A stretch of DNA of 64,000 nt from Lactifluus volemus (Eukaryota > Basidiomycota > Agaricomycetes > Russulales > Russulaceae). Both the position numbers and the translations under genes were made by a program. This document shows, piece by piece, positions 54,090 through 64,000 of the stretch. How positions within the stretch are numbered: the stretch's first letter is position 1; each line of letters starts with the position of its first letter. A model generated the notes under the pieces. The model had not been told where the DNA came from. It saw only the letters and a list, made by a program, of their open reading frames with translations, and did no database searches. The stretch lies in assembly GCA_022376515.1 (NCBI GenBank), contig WTXI01000005.1, positions 558,001 to 622,000 on the forward strand. Reading direction: 5' to 3'.

Positions 54090-54650
54090 ACTCACCTTCC
54101 TCCCATGTCACTTGCCACAACTTCCACCCTATTGTTCGTTGTCCTTTTACTCTAGCCATACTTCATCCACACTCCCCCAACTAATCCCGCTCTTCCTATG
54201 GTCTCGCCAACGAGATTGTCGAGAACCTTATAAATAAGTTGTACGTGTTGTCTCCGCTGTGTCGCTGATTCCTTTACCTGGGTGGCGTCTTTCATCCACT
54301 CCCTTGGCCGTGGTACTCGAGCCAGGTCACCAAACAGTGCCGCCGACCCAAGGTACAACCCATTCTGGCACCGAAATCGCAGCAACTATCGATGACCAGA
54401 AACGAACCTCCCCCGTTCTCAATTATTTTTTCTCCCTCTTCGCCACCCCCCCTCAAACTCCCATCCAGCCACCTGCCTTGGACTGTCACCCAGCACCCAA
54501 TGCCATCGTCGTCCTTTGTTAATTTAATCACAGCACGAGCCGACATCAAAGCTATTCGTCTCAGGTCCACGGTCCCCCGTCTAGGATTTCATTCACCTGA
54601 ACTGGCAAGGTCCCCAACAACCTCTCGACGTTGCTCTCAGTCCTAAGGAG
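54090..54650 (+). pseudogene. Possible F-box-like relic
   Basis: A short run LANEIVENLINKLYVLSP (54207-54260, +) resembles the first helix of fungal F-box domains (LP.EI...I...L). It is followed by a stop, and the surrounding frames are broken (SSTPLA, PRLGFHSPELARSP). ATG at 54089 has no continuous frame into it. If real, this is a decayed F-box gene; the resemblance rests on one helix and may be chance. Confidence 0.22.
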
Positions 54651-56274
54651 TCACAATACCTATAGAATTTAAGAGGATTTCCGATCAGCAAGGCGAATGG
54701 ATGCAAGCTATCCGCTATGGCCTTGCCAGCCATCTCATCGGACTTTCTCCCCTTCCTTGTCTCTCACCTGAATCCCTACAGCGGGCAAGTACCATGAGCT
54801 CTTATTGGTAACCCATTCTAATTTTTTTTAACCCTATAGCCGAATCCCGTCCCCCTACTTTCCTGCAAGGTGTGCATCAAGACGCACATGATATCCAACT
54901 GTATGTATGCGTAAATCTGCTGACCCGTGTTTGACGGACGAACTGTGAGGGCCCAGCGAATGGGTCTCAGAAAGCATCTACACAAATAACTACAGAGTCC
55001 CACTGGCATCACAAACCTTCCGAGTTGTCACCCCTGATTCTTCAGCTTTTTCGATGTACCGTAAGAACGAGCGTTGTCTACTCGACCCTGCTCTGGATTC
55101 TTATCGCGTCCTTTTCCTTCTCGTGCGGCGTGTCGACCTATTCAAGGCTTAGGAACAAGCCTATTGTATAATTCGGCACGCGATCACGTACGTTACCCAG
55201 CAATCTTCTAGTCAGTATGAAATCCCCTTGTAATCGAGAAGAAAAAATGCCATTCACAAATAAATCCTGAGCAAAAAATGTTGGCTGCGTTGGGGCGACT
55301 TATGAGGCTCGAAAAAACGGTCGCCGGGTCGGAACCACATTTAGCCCGAGGCCGCCCGTGAACTTCTGGATTCGAGCAAGGAGAATACTGTGCGCCACCT
55401 AGCAGACAATTCCTATTTGAATTGTGTTGATGGTGCCCGGAGGTGGATGGAGGGAGCACTATCTATCTGGCAGTGATGCGTCCGTCGGTCACCAGTACGT
55501 TATATTTTTGAGGCATTTAACCCAGGGCCGGGCCGGGAACAGCAGTGGACTTCGTCGCAAATCCGTGAAGGGACGGTTACATTTGCTTAATTTCATACCC
55601 ACATATATGGACACAACTGATCACGAATTGAGGGCCGTCAACGTGGTCACTGGCATCACCATTATCCACCGTGATCGACATGCCTCCACCACCACCGCCA
55701 CCACCGGTGTTCCTCGCACTTGGTGCGCGACGCGCCTGCATACCGTACACCCCTGCTTTTCAGGGAGTCGATCGTGTATGATACCTATTGCATTATAGCA
55801 TTTATCTCATGAATATGTACCACAACATATGTATACAATTTCTCTCATTGCGTCACGGTGGCCCCAGAAGGGCACTGGTGATGGATCATGGAGTGGGGGA
55901 GAGCGGCCGGTTTTGGGCAAACCCTTGGAGAGAATTCCGGGAGCTTCAGAAACACACAAGGGGTGAGAGAGTGTTTGGGACGTTCCAATGCTGGTGATTG
56001 AGGGGGGGGCGTTGTAGCGAGAATGGAAGTTGGGAGAGCCATAGTGATGAAATAGAACAAAACTAACAAAGGCCCGACACAAAGTGTGGTGGAAAGGGGG
56101 TACTCGGTGGTCATAAGGCGTAGCAACGAGGGGTTCAAGGTAGGTGGGTGTGCTGGGTGTCGATTGTGAAAGAGTGGGTGGAAAGGGAAAGAGATGGTTA
56201 TGGAGGTGGTGTTTAGGTCCAAGTCGTAGGGCTGCCTTAATGGCGTAGCAAATTATTGCTTCGCCGATGATCCA
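54651..56274. other. Gene-poor stretch
   Basis: No gene recognised. T- and A-rich runs around 54820 and poly-G at 56002-56009 only. Frames at 55424-55798 (+) and 55845-56222 (-) show no domain features. Confidence 0.4.
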
Positions 56275-57222
56275 TCATTCCTCGGCCTCAGGTTGCTGGA
56301 GGAGAGGCCACCACTCGAAGTATGCATCCTCGGGGATGACATCGTGGTGAGAAGAGGTCTGGGATGAATGACCATCTATAGATCTCCGGATGGATGACCT
56401 CGGTGGCATTCGTCCTATCCGTCTCAGGTGAATATTCTGCTCGCTGCCATCAGGAGAATCTTCGACTTTGCGCTTTCGCCTGCTCCTACTTCCAGAAACA
56501 TCTGTATGAGGTTCGGATAAATCTAGGCTGCCGTTGTTGATATCCCATTCCGATTGCAAGTGCTTGTCAAGAATGGCCAAGAGCGTATCCGAAGTCTGAA
56601 GTTTTCTCTCGTGAACAGACTCGACTCTAGGATCCTGTTCTTTCCGTGTAGCCTGCAGGGATGTAGATTCATCGTTCACATGGAGGTAGAAACCGCGGAA
56701 AAGCGACCCCATATCTTTGATGATATCCTTGCAGGGCGTTGTAACAAATGTCTGAATGCGCGAGGAGGACAGTTGAAATATCGTTAACAACTGACAACTT
56801 CCCGAGACCTCCCGTGGTGACGCCGTTACTGGAATCCGTAACATGAGAGTCAAACACTGTGTGGACGACTCCCTTGAGCGCATCGGTCCAACGACTCCGG
56901 TAGCGGCAAACCTGGTACGGTGACAAGAGTACCCAGAAGAATGACTCCAGATCATCCGAAACTCCGTGCGGCCATGATCAAACCTGTTGTGGATATGAAT
57001 TGCCACGTTCCCTGAGCTTCCATTCGGTCCATTTGTAGACAAGTGAGTATCAAATCCTCACCGTGCGCGAATGTCGCCTGGGCTGGTCACAGCCTTCTTT
57101 CACCTTTTTCGACAAGTCCCAGTCAATCAAGATCCCAGTCCCCTTAACTGTGATAGGAATATTCCCTGCGCTCACGTCCCTATGCAAAATTTGTGTTTTG
57201 TCGTACGCGGCCGTATGAGCTA
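56275..57222 (-). pseudogene. FunK1-type protein kinase, truncated and frameshifted
   Basis: The C-terminal half of a fungal-specific FunK1 kinase. After an acceptor (CTTCTAG, about 57220): AAYDKTQILHRDVSAGNI with the catalytic HRD, then GTGILIDWDLSKKVKEG (DWD in place of DFG), intron, GTWQFIS. Next expected is DDLESFFWVLL, which is present but one base out of frame with the preceding part (about 56955-56965). The C-terminal region is open for 250 codons: FRGFYLHVNDESTSLQATRK, SDTLLAILDKHLQSEWDIN, SRSRRKRKVEDSPDGSEQ, HDVIPEDAYFEWWPLLQQP. The N-lobe is missing: 57223-57509 has no kinase sequence, and another gene begins upstream. FunK1 genes are very numerous in Agaricomycetes and often decay. 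Confidence 0.72.
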
Positions 57223-57509
57223 GAAGAAAAGTAGTCGATGATGAATGTATGGTTCAACAAGCGGGTGACCAGGGCACCATGAATAAGGACTATTTTCCCC
57301 ACTCAGATAGTCCTGCGTCCTGGTTCTTGGTACTGAGTGGTGTTCCTGGTGGTGACAAAAGTTTGGTGGGGTTTCGAACAGCGACTGCCACTGCCCTTGC
57401 AGATTAAATAGCTGGTGGTGATATGACGTGAATTGAACGTGGTAAACAGGCCGGGGGACTGGAAGGAGATTTAAAAGGGTTTGTTATAACATCATTACAT
57501 TATACACAT

Positions 57510-57939
57510 TTAGTCCAAGACAGTTGCAAACTCGTATTCCTTGATGCCTAACATATCCGATGATCGTTGGAATATTGAACAATTACTAATAATGATTCGA
57601 CGTACCCGCCTCTTCAAGCAACTGTTGTGCAATCGCGTCCTTCTCACCCGCCTCAAACTGTGGAATCTCAGACGGATCCATGTCTTTATATCCTTTGAAT
57701 GGTGCGCTTTGTGTGACAAGCATCCAGTGAACACCAGCGACCTCTCCAACTTGTCTGAAGTTTACACGAGAGGCTTTTACTTTATTGAATATTGCCTTCT
57801 TGACAGTAGGACGGTTTATCACTGGATGTAGTTCTCTGCCCTCCAAACGTGACGCCCACTGGACAGCAGTGTCGTTATCTATACGAAGGCCACCTAGACG
57901 ATAGTGGCGTGGCGGCGGCTTGTGGAAAGTGGCAGACAT
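57510..57939 (-). CDS. Small unrecognised protein
   Basis: ATG at 57939 (MSATFHKPPPRHYRLGGLRI). The frame reads DNDTAVQWASRLEGRELHPV, NRPTVKKAIFNKVKASRVNF, QVGEVAGVHWMLVTQSAPFK and AGEKDAIAQQLLEEAG. A 60 nt intron (GTACGT..GTTAG, about 57551-57606) then gives IKEYEFATVLD and TAA at 57510-57512. About 125 residues, consensus splice sites, no signal peptide or membrane segment. No family recognised. It lies directly upstream of the decayed FunK1 fragment on the same strand. Confidence 0.55.
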
Positions 57940-58564
57940 GAATGTTTATCTGTGAGTTTCGGTACTATCAGATCAATAACTATGCCATAGAAGAATGTCG
58001 ACGCACTGGGAGTAATTGTGTTCCTAAACTCTAGGTATGATAGCTGGTGCCGAACACTTCAAACATTTCCCTGACTTCGTGACTCTGAAGGTGACGCCAC
58101 AGCCGGGAATAGAGCGTGACCGTCATATCATCTGTGTGGTGGAAGCCAAGCGAAACAATGACACTGAAGTGCAGGCAGAGGAACAAATGTGGGCTAATAT
58201 GGAATAAGCAGCAAATCTGCCTCAGCGAGAAGAAAATCTCCGGGGATATCTGGTTATAGGCAACATGGTGCGCACATTCTGGTTGCAAGCACAAGGGGAG
58301 GGGGCGCCAGTAGAGGTGATGATGGCTGAGCAGGCATTTGCCATGGCTCAGAAACGTTATGGTATATTCGGCAAGCGAACGTACGGTACTCAATATAATC
58401 AGCAAACCTTTAATCAGTATGAAATCCTCGAAAAGACATAAAATATTTTACAAGTAAATACTGCGCAGAAAATGCTGTGTAGCGTCAAGAGATCCTAAAC
58501 CCGAGAACCAGAACAAATCCAAGGACCAGAATATAATCCGTGATAAGGAAGATTAGCGACATTT
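57940..58564. other. Intergenic, no gene recognised
   Basis: Between two minus-strand genes. A 124-codon minus frame at 58031-58405 has hydrophobic runs but no recognisable domain or splice context. Confidence 0.35.
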
Positions 58565-60154
58565 TCACAAGACCAATGTGATGGCAGCAATGATTGCGTA
58601 GACCACGAGCGGCGGCCAGGCGACCTCCCATACGTCCTCTGCAACCCGTAGTGAGTACCTTTGCCTGTGTGAAGGTGCAAGCGGCGATTTCAAGGACATG
58701 GGCAGCGTCAATGTGCGGGAGTGCTTTACGCGGTGTTTTTGATGGAAGGTTGGGATGGTGGTCGCACGTATTGCCACGAGCAAAATCGTTACGAAAACGA
58801 GCGGGGAATACACCCAGATGTATGCGTGCAACTGGTCGGGCAGCGCGCACGGTCTATACGCACTGATCCGCGTCTCCTCGAAGAGCGACAAGAGCTGGAA
58901 GCCCGGCCGGCGGACACCCATCGCGATCGAGAGCGACTTGACGGTCACCTCAGGGATGGACGATTCGAGAAAGTGGTGCGTATATTCACAGTAGTCGTGG
59001 TCGTCGCCGCTGTGTAATTATTCGTTAGTTGACCTCGGAACAGAGAAGAATGGGATGATAGGAAATTTAAGAGAGAGGGGGAGGGGGAGGGGAGGGGAGG
59101 GAGAAAAATACCTGAAAATGAGAGAGGGGCGCAGCGTGTTGAGCAAGAGTTGAGATGTTTCGGGACTGAGTAACGTTTGGTAACCTTCCCCGCGTGCAAC
59201 GGGGATGGATCCTTTTTCGCGGAGTCGGCCACAGTCTGAGTAGGGAGGACGGTACAGCGGAATGTGGGAAAATAGGATCAAAGGGGTGTCTTTCACGCAC
59301 ATAAAACAAAGTTCAGTCATTTAAAATAGAAAAGGTTGGGGAAGGGAGTGGAAAACTGCTTACCGAACCCTTGCTGTGCGCGTGCCTGCTGGAGGTGGAT
59401 GAGATTGTGCGGTAAACCGTCCGTGCGGTTCTCGCCTGCGCGGTCTCGGCGCCAGTCCTCGTCTACGAGGGCAGGAGCATCGATCATGAGCAGGGAGTGT
59501 CCACCCAACGCTACATATTGGGAAAGTGGGCCAAATGTAACTGCATAGCGAGCTCGCGCATCAGCTGACGTGTCCCCACCATCCCCGAGACCAACATCGT
59601 GGTTTCCTGGTAAATAGTACACCGGCAGTGATGGCGACGTAGGAAAGATGGACCGGAAGCGCCTGGCATATGCAAGGTACCTATCACATTTGGTGAGAAA
59701 CTTGAAGTTGAGTACAAGTGACAATGGAGTTAGGCTTGGGGACGCACTCTGAGATGGGCATGTTGGCAAACCCATTGTCTAACATATCTCCGAGGAAAAT
59801 CACCGTTTGCGGACGCGTGCTTCTTGCCACGCGCCAAGCCTTGCGTAAATTCATGTCGACGAAGATCCGGGAAGCGGCCCTAAGCAGTGAGTTGCGCTCC
59901 GGGTAGGACCTCTCATTGAGAATCTGCGGATCGGCAACGAGGAGAATGTGAGTCACGTTGCCTTTTCCTTGACCCTGACGAACCGAATAAAAAATGAGCG
60001 GGGCACGGTCGGGGAGCAAAAAGAAGCATACCGTCGGTGGATCTGGCCAATAGCACCGTGCACTGGAAACGATAAAAACGCCAATCTCAGACCATAATAT
60101 AAGAGCTACCCAGACTATTCTGATTGTCCTCAGTGAATATCTGGGCACCAACAT
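58565..60154 (-). CDS. Cdc1/Ted1-type metallophosphoesterase, ER membrane
   Basis: ATG at 60154 opens with a signal anchor (IRIVWVALILWSEIGVFIVS). Catalytic motifs in order: THILLVADPQIL (motif I D), VIFLGDMLDNG (GDxxDNG), VYYLPGNHDVGLG (GNHD), TPLILFSHIPLYRP (H) and, after an intron, SGDDHDYCEYTHHFLESSIP (GDDHDYC, the hallmark of the Cdc1/PGAP5 family). Next come EVTVKSLSIAMGVRRPGFQL and C-terminal membrane helices (SPLVFVTILLVAI; AWPPLVVYAIIAAITLVL). Yeast Cdc1 and Ted1 and mammalian PGAP5 remodel ethanolamine phosphate on GPI anchors in the ER, so GPI-anchor remodelling is the likely role. About 5 introns. One intron (58985-59105) holds a long pyrimidine-rich run on the coding strand. Head to head with ERG8. 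Confidence 0.88.
59071..59105. repeat. Purine-rich G/A simple repeat in an intron
   Basis: GAGAGAGGGGGAGGGGGAGG continuing GGAGGGGAGGGAG; on the coding (minus) strand it forms an unusually long polypyrimidine tract within a Cdc1-gene intron. Confidence 0.85.
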
Positions 60155-60928
60155 ATGTCGTGATACGTCGTAGTCAATGACAGCTTGGGATATATGGACA
60201 CGGGCCGGCCTTCCTAGCTGAAGACCGGCGATTCCCGATGACAGCCACCTGGTGGTGCCACGTGCCTCTGGCCGATATTAAACATCCAACCATAGTCACG
60301 TTGCCACGTTTCGGAGCGAAAGAACGATGTTAGGCTGTTAAGCCGGTGCTGGCCATGCATGGGCCATGTTACAGAACTTGCTAAAGCCACGGGATTGGCA
60401 CATACAAATTGCACAAATTGTCTACAGTAGTCTTGTTACTAGTAGCTGCTACCTGCGAATTCGTGATCTTGTTCCAAGACCTGTCCAAGTAATCCGCTGG
60501 AATGCGAGCGTCGAATGATGGCCTTTTCCAACTGACTTATGCAGTGGAGCGATAGTCAAGTTATGCAGCTGGGGGTATGAACCAGTGTATTCTATATCTG
60601 TAGAAAGATCCATCCGCGATGTAGTATTTCGGTGGGTTATGATCAAGGTTTCAGTACGACAGCAGAGAGGACGGCCAAGAGCATGAGATGACCCAAGATG
60701 CAGACGACCTGTGGATAACCCCAACTCCTCCACACCAATCATCGGCATGTTCTCCGCTTATCTCGCTTCGTTCCATCTCCGACTCTCGCGGGGTGGTCAG
60801 GGGGGGTGATTACCTCATGAGCTGATGCTGATGTGTTTCTCGGCGAGCTAATCGGAACTTCCGAAGAAGATTACTGCTATGAACGGGTTCCGTCGTACCC
60901 GTCATCTTAACCCTCTCCTTCAACTACC
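60155..60928. promoter_or_regulatory. Shared upstream region, Cdc1-like / ERG8
   Basis: 774 bp between divergent ATGs at 60154 (-) and 60929 (+). C/T-rich sequence directly precedes the ERG8 start (ACCCTCTCCTTCAACTACC). No other gene recognised. Confidence 0.4.
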
Positions 60929-62918
60929 ATGTCCTCCTCTCTAGTCATCTCCGCCCCCGGAAAGGTTCTCCTAGCTGGTGGTTACTTGGTCCTCGACCCT
61001 ACTTACTCTGGCGTCGTCGTCTCCACCTCCTCCCGCTTTTACACAGTCATAAGTCGAGCAAAATCTAATTGCATCGTCGTCAGATCACCGCAATTCATCA
61101 ATGCCACCTGGTCCTATACGTGGTCCATTTCGCGGACAGCGTCACCTCCGTCTGTTATCGTGTCCCAGCTCGCAAGGTATGTCTATCCAGTCGCAATCTG
61201 CGAAATTCTGACTGCCACCCCCTCCTTGCCTCAGCCCTACAACATCAAACAACAAATTTGTACATCTCGCTCTCCAAAAGACGCTATCCCTCGCTTTGGA
61301 ATTGAACGGTCCCACAGAACTCGAACAGGCCCTAGGTGCTGGCCTCGACGTCACGATCGTCGGAGATAATGACTTTTACTCTCAACAAGACCAGGCATCG
61401 TATTTCCTCTCGGATAGGGATGGTACTTGTAACTGATAGCTTTCCTCGCTTCCTCACCCCGCAGCTCAAGAATCGCGGCTGGCCCACCTCTCTTGCTTCA
61501 CTTGCAAAGATCGAGCCCTTCAGTCCTACAGGCGTCGACCTCGCAAACGTAGCCAAGACAGGTCTCGGCTCCTCTGCTGCGCTTATCACCTCTTTGGTCA
61601 CCGCTTTGCTCGTCCAGACCGGCTTGATCGCATCTGACCAGCTCGCGAGCGCCTCGTCACGACGTCTTGCGCACAACGTCGCGCAATTCGTGCATTGTCT
61701 CGCTCAGGGAAAAGTAGGCTCCGGTTTCGACGTCTCGGCAGCTGTGTTCGGAAGTCAGCTTTACACGCGCTTCAGCCCAGCCGTGCTCCAGCCGCTCATG
61801 GATGACTCGGTGTGTACCTCACCCATCGGCCCCTCTCCTTAATTTGGCCCCTTCTTTATCTCTTTTGCACAGACGGGCTCGCAATCGCTCCTTTCAGTGC
61901 TAGCGCCGGAGAACCAGGCGTGGGATTTCACCGCTGCCCCGTTCACACTCCCACCGCGAACCCGCCTCTTACTCGCGGATATCCACGCCGGCAGCAACAC
62001 GCCGCTGCTCGTAAGCAAGGTACTCAAGTGGCGTTCCGAGAACAGCGCAATCGGTGAATCATTCGATCCTTGTTTTGATTAGTGTATCGCATTTGCTTAT
62101 TCATTTATCCGTAGCTCATTCGCTATGGACTGCCCTTGATCAGTGCAATACATCCCTCGGCCAGACCCTCGCCCGGCTCACGGAACTTTACGAACGAGAT
62201 GAGCACGCGTACGTTGAGACAGTGCGATGGATTTCGGGGTTACAGCCTGTGCAGGTGCGACACCCTTCCCTACCTTATTCGCCCCAAGAGCGGTCGATAC
62301 CTGGCCTTCGACTTCCATTCCAACTATTTACGGCTTCTTATCTGTGAGAAGCGCCATTACTCACAAGCACGTGCTGCAGTGGCTTGCCAATCCTAATATG
62401 CAGCAAGCACAATCGACATGTCTCGAGGCATTTTATGAAGCACACTTGCTCACTGAGGTAGGATCACGTATATTCCGTGCTCTTACCTGTTCACCCAATT
62501 GTGTGCTTTTGCGTACAGCAAATTCGCGGCAAAATGCGCGAGATGGGCAAGCTTTCTGATGTCGATATCGAGCCCGAACAACAGACCAAGCTGCTCGATA
62601 CGAGTGTGTCGATGGCGGGCGTCATCGGTGGTGGTGTACCTGGCGGTACGTACCTTTGCTCTCCTTTTTTGGTCTTTGATTCAGCCTTTCACACGGTCAA
62701 CAGCGGGCGGATTCGATGCGGTGTGGTTACTCGTCTGTGAGCCGCCTGAGGATACGCCCGGAATCCAGCCGCTGGCGCGCATAGAGCGACTCTGGATGGG
62801 CTTTCCCGGCGTTGCCCCCCTGCTTGCGCAGGAAAGCAAGGCGCAGGGTATCGCGCTCGAAAGGCTGGATAACGTACCTGGGCTGGAGGCCGCCGTGGCT
62901 TCAGCGGTACGTGACTAG
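60929..62918 (+). CDS. ERG8: Phosphomevalonate kinase
   Basis: Phosphorylates mevalonate-5-phosphate in the sterol/isoprenoid pathway. ATG at 60929: MSSSLVISAPGKVLLAGGYL, VLDPTYSGVVVSTSSRFYT (GHMP motif 1 APGK..L.GGY). Further exons read VRSPQF, ELNGPTELEQALGAGLDVTI, DNDFYSQQDQ, then KTGLGSSAALITSLVTALLV (motif 2 GLGSSAA, the ATP loop, intact), HCLAQGKVGSGFDVSAAVFG, LLLADIHAGSNTPLLVSKVL (motif 3 region), WISGLQ, IEPEQQTKLLDTSVSMAGVI, GGGVPG-AGGFDAVWLLV (C-terminal GvPGAGGyDA motif) and a tail ending LEAAVASAVRD. Many introns of about 50-70 nt; I did not resolve every join. A second mevalonate pathway gene, ERG19, lies 45 kb to the left. Confidence 0.9.
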
Positions 62919-63048
62919 CGAGAAGACGAAGATAAATACAACTGTAGTCCTAAGTCCATGTAAAAGTGATAGCTGTAGATACATGTACTGCTATATAGGG
63001 CGCGATGATGAGATGGGGGGAGAGCATATTTAGAAGGCTCTCGGCCGG
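62919..63048. other. Short gap between convergent genes
   Basis: 3' flanks of ERG8 (+) and the transporter (-). Nothing else seen. Confidence 0.4.
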
Positions 63049-64000
63049 CTACGTGCATATTTTGACTTCTCCAGCGGGCGTCCATGCATTCCCCAGGGCA
63101 AGAACGAGCGAGAGCACCATGACAAGCGCGCCGAAGGCGACGCATATGTATGCAGGGAGAGTTGTGCGGATATCCCGCGCACTAGTGAGTTTAAGGAAGC
63201 AGGCAGCGGGGAAAATATATGCGAGCGCGGTGGCGGAGATTCCACCGACGATCTCGAGTGTAACTCCGAGGTCACAGGTGATGAGCGATACTGACATCAG
63301 CTGGCGTCAATCACAGATGGTGTGTGGGGTTAGGTAATTGTGGACGCACTGAACATGGCGGAGAGAAGGATGACGCTAGTGAAGAAGATGTGTCGTTGCA
63401 TGCTGAAAGCTTCATGCGAAAAGAAATATTGCTCAATTACCTGTACGACCGGCCGTTCATCAGTTTTTGAGTGCTCTGTAGATAGAGTAAAACAAAGTAA
63501 GCACCTCGCGACATACGAAGAGCTCTAGTGGGAGTGTAGTAAACATGTTTAACCCGAATGCGAACCGTGCAATGTTGATTAAGGTATCGTTCTAGAGGTC
63601 GAGCCGGATCAGCCACTCAAGTCAGAAAGTTGCAGATAGAGGGGGCCCACAGGAGAGAAGTTGTTGAGTATGTTACCCTGTGTTCTGTCGGTGAATACAA
63701 CGTATCCCGAGATCGCCATTGTAGCGCACGCGATCAACGACACCACAGTCGACACATGCGTGACGGTTGCGAACCGATCTAGCGTTGGCGTCTTGAGGCT
63801 TCCATAGATCAGCAACGAATTATGGTGACAAACGAACGCGAAACTAATGACGCCGATAGATTGGAAAATACCCGGCTCGAAAACCGAGAAGCGCTTGGAG
63901 GGGTCACCTTTCAGGAGCGGCTCTACGAGTGGACCTTCGAATATGACTGAGAATACAATTATAAGCATGCCGCAAAGTGCGAGGCTGGATGCGACGGAGA
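63049..64000 (-). CDS. AVT-type amino acid transporter, 5' end outside the window
   Basis: The visible part covers the C-terminal half of an AAAP-family (PF01490) carrier. From right to left: LIIVFSVIFEGPL, IFQSIGVISFAFVCHHNSLL and YGSLKTPTLDRFATVTHVST (the conserved FAFVCHHN..iY.sL..pt..Rf.. block), VVSLIACATMAISGYVVFTD, GNILNNFSP, then across an intron RFAFGLNMFTTLPLELFVCR, more introns, and MSVSLITCDLGVTLEIVGGI, ATALAYIFPAACFL and VLSLVLALGNAW, with a stop at 63049-63051. About seven membrane segments are visible. FVCHHNS is typical of AVT5/AVT6-like vacuolar exporters of acidic amino acids, so export from the vacuole is the likely role; plasma-membrane use cannot be excluded. Confidence 0.88.

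Noticed and set aside
53743..54237. 164-codon plus-strand frame
   Set aside because: C/T-rich low complexity gives an artificial Pro/Ser/Leu run; no domain seen.

Overview
This is a 64 kb piece of a basidiomycete genome, most likely Agaricomycotina. The signs are genes cut by many short GT-AG introns of about 45-90 nt, short intergenic gaps with several head-to-head gene pairs, and families typical of mushroom-forming fungi: DUF3712, DUF6532, FunK1 kinases and Plavaka transposons. No tRNA, rRNA or CRISPR array was recognised. Exon joins were worked out by hand from splice signals and reading frame, so most internal boundaries are approximate.

Left part, 1-22.5 kb, is mainly housekeeping. In order: a DUF3712 membrane protein cut by the window edge (-), a Pro/Arg-rich unknown (-), a MoxR/Mg-chelatase-like protein (+), an unknown (+), RNase P subunit Rpr2 (-) head to head with Yippee (+), an aldo-keto reductase (-), a four-zinc-knuckle ZCCHC9-like protein (-), a large foldback repeat, a pterin carbinolamine dehydratase (-), mevalonate diphosphate decarboxylase ERG19 (-) head to head with the deadenylase CCR4 (+), and a muskelin-like kelch protein (+).

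Middle part, 23-46.5 kb, is an accessory island. It holds six loci of one family: N-terminal membrane anchor, DUF1771, Smr nuclease domain. Some look intact, others are relics. One relic is split by a 5 kb Ty1/Copia retrotransposon with visibly identical 309 bp LTRs and a GAAAC target duplication. The Copia reverse transcriptase is in turn split by an 8.0 kb Plavaka (CACTA-like) DNA transposon with terminal inverted repeats, dense ACAAG/CTTGT subterminal repeats, a DUF6532 gene, a frameshifted transposase, and a captured, intron-containing fragment of the host ribonucleotide reductase large-subunit gene. A 595 bp TA-flanked MITE lies nearby. The order of events can be read directly: family duplication, decay of one copy, Copia insertion, Plavaka insertion.

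Right part, 46.9-64 kb, returns to ordinary genes: a GTPBP1/2-like GTPase (-) head to head with a coiled-coil NFKBIL1-like protein (+), a small unknown (-), a gene-poor 4 kb stretch with an F-box-like relic, a truncated FunK1 kinase (-), a small unknown (-), a Cdc1/Ted1 metallophosphoesterase (-) head to head with phosphomevalonate kinase ERG8 (+), and an AVT-type amino acid transporter running off the right edge (-).

Several otherwise intact genes (ERG19, muskelin, DUF3712, the MoxR-like gene) each need one extra base to stay in frame. Uncorrected base deletions in the assembly are the simplest explanation, although the Copia pol frame is open for more than 3 kb without such an error.
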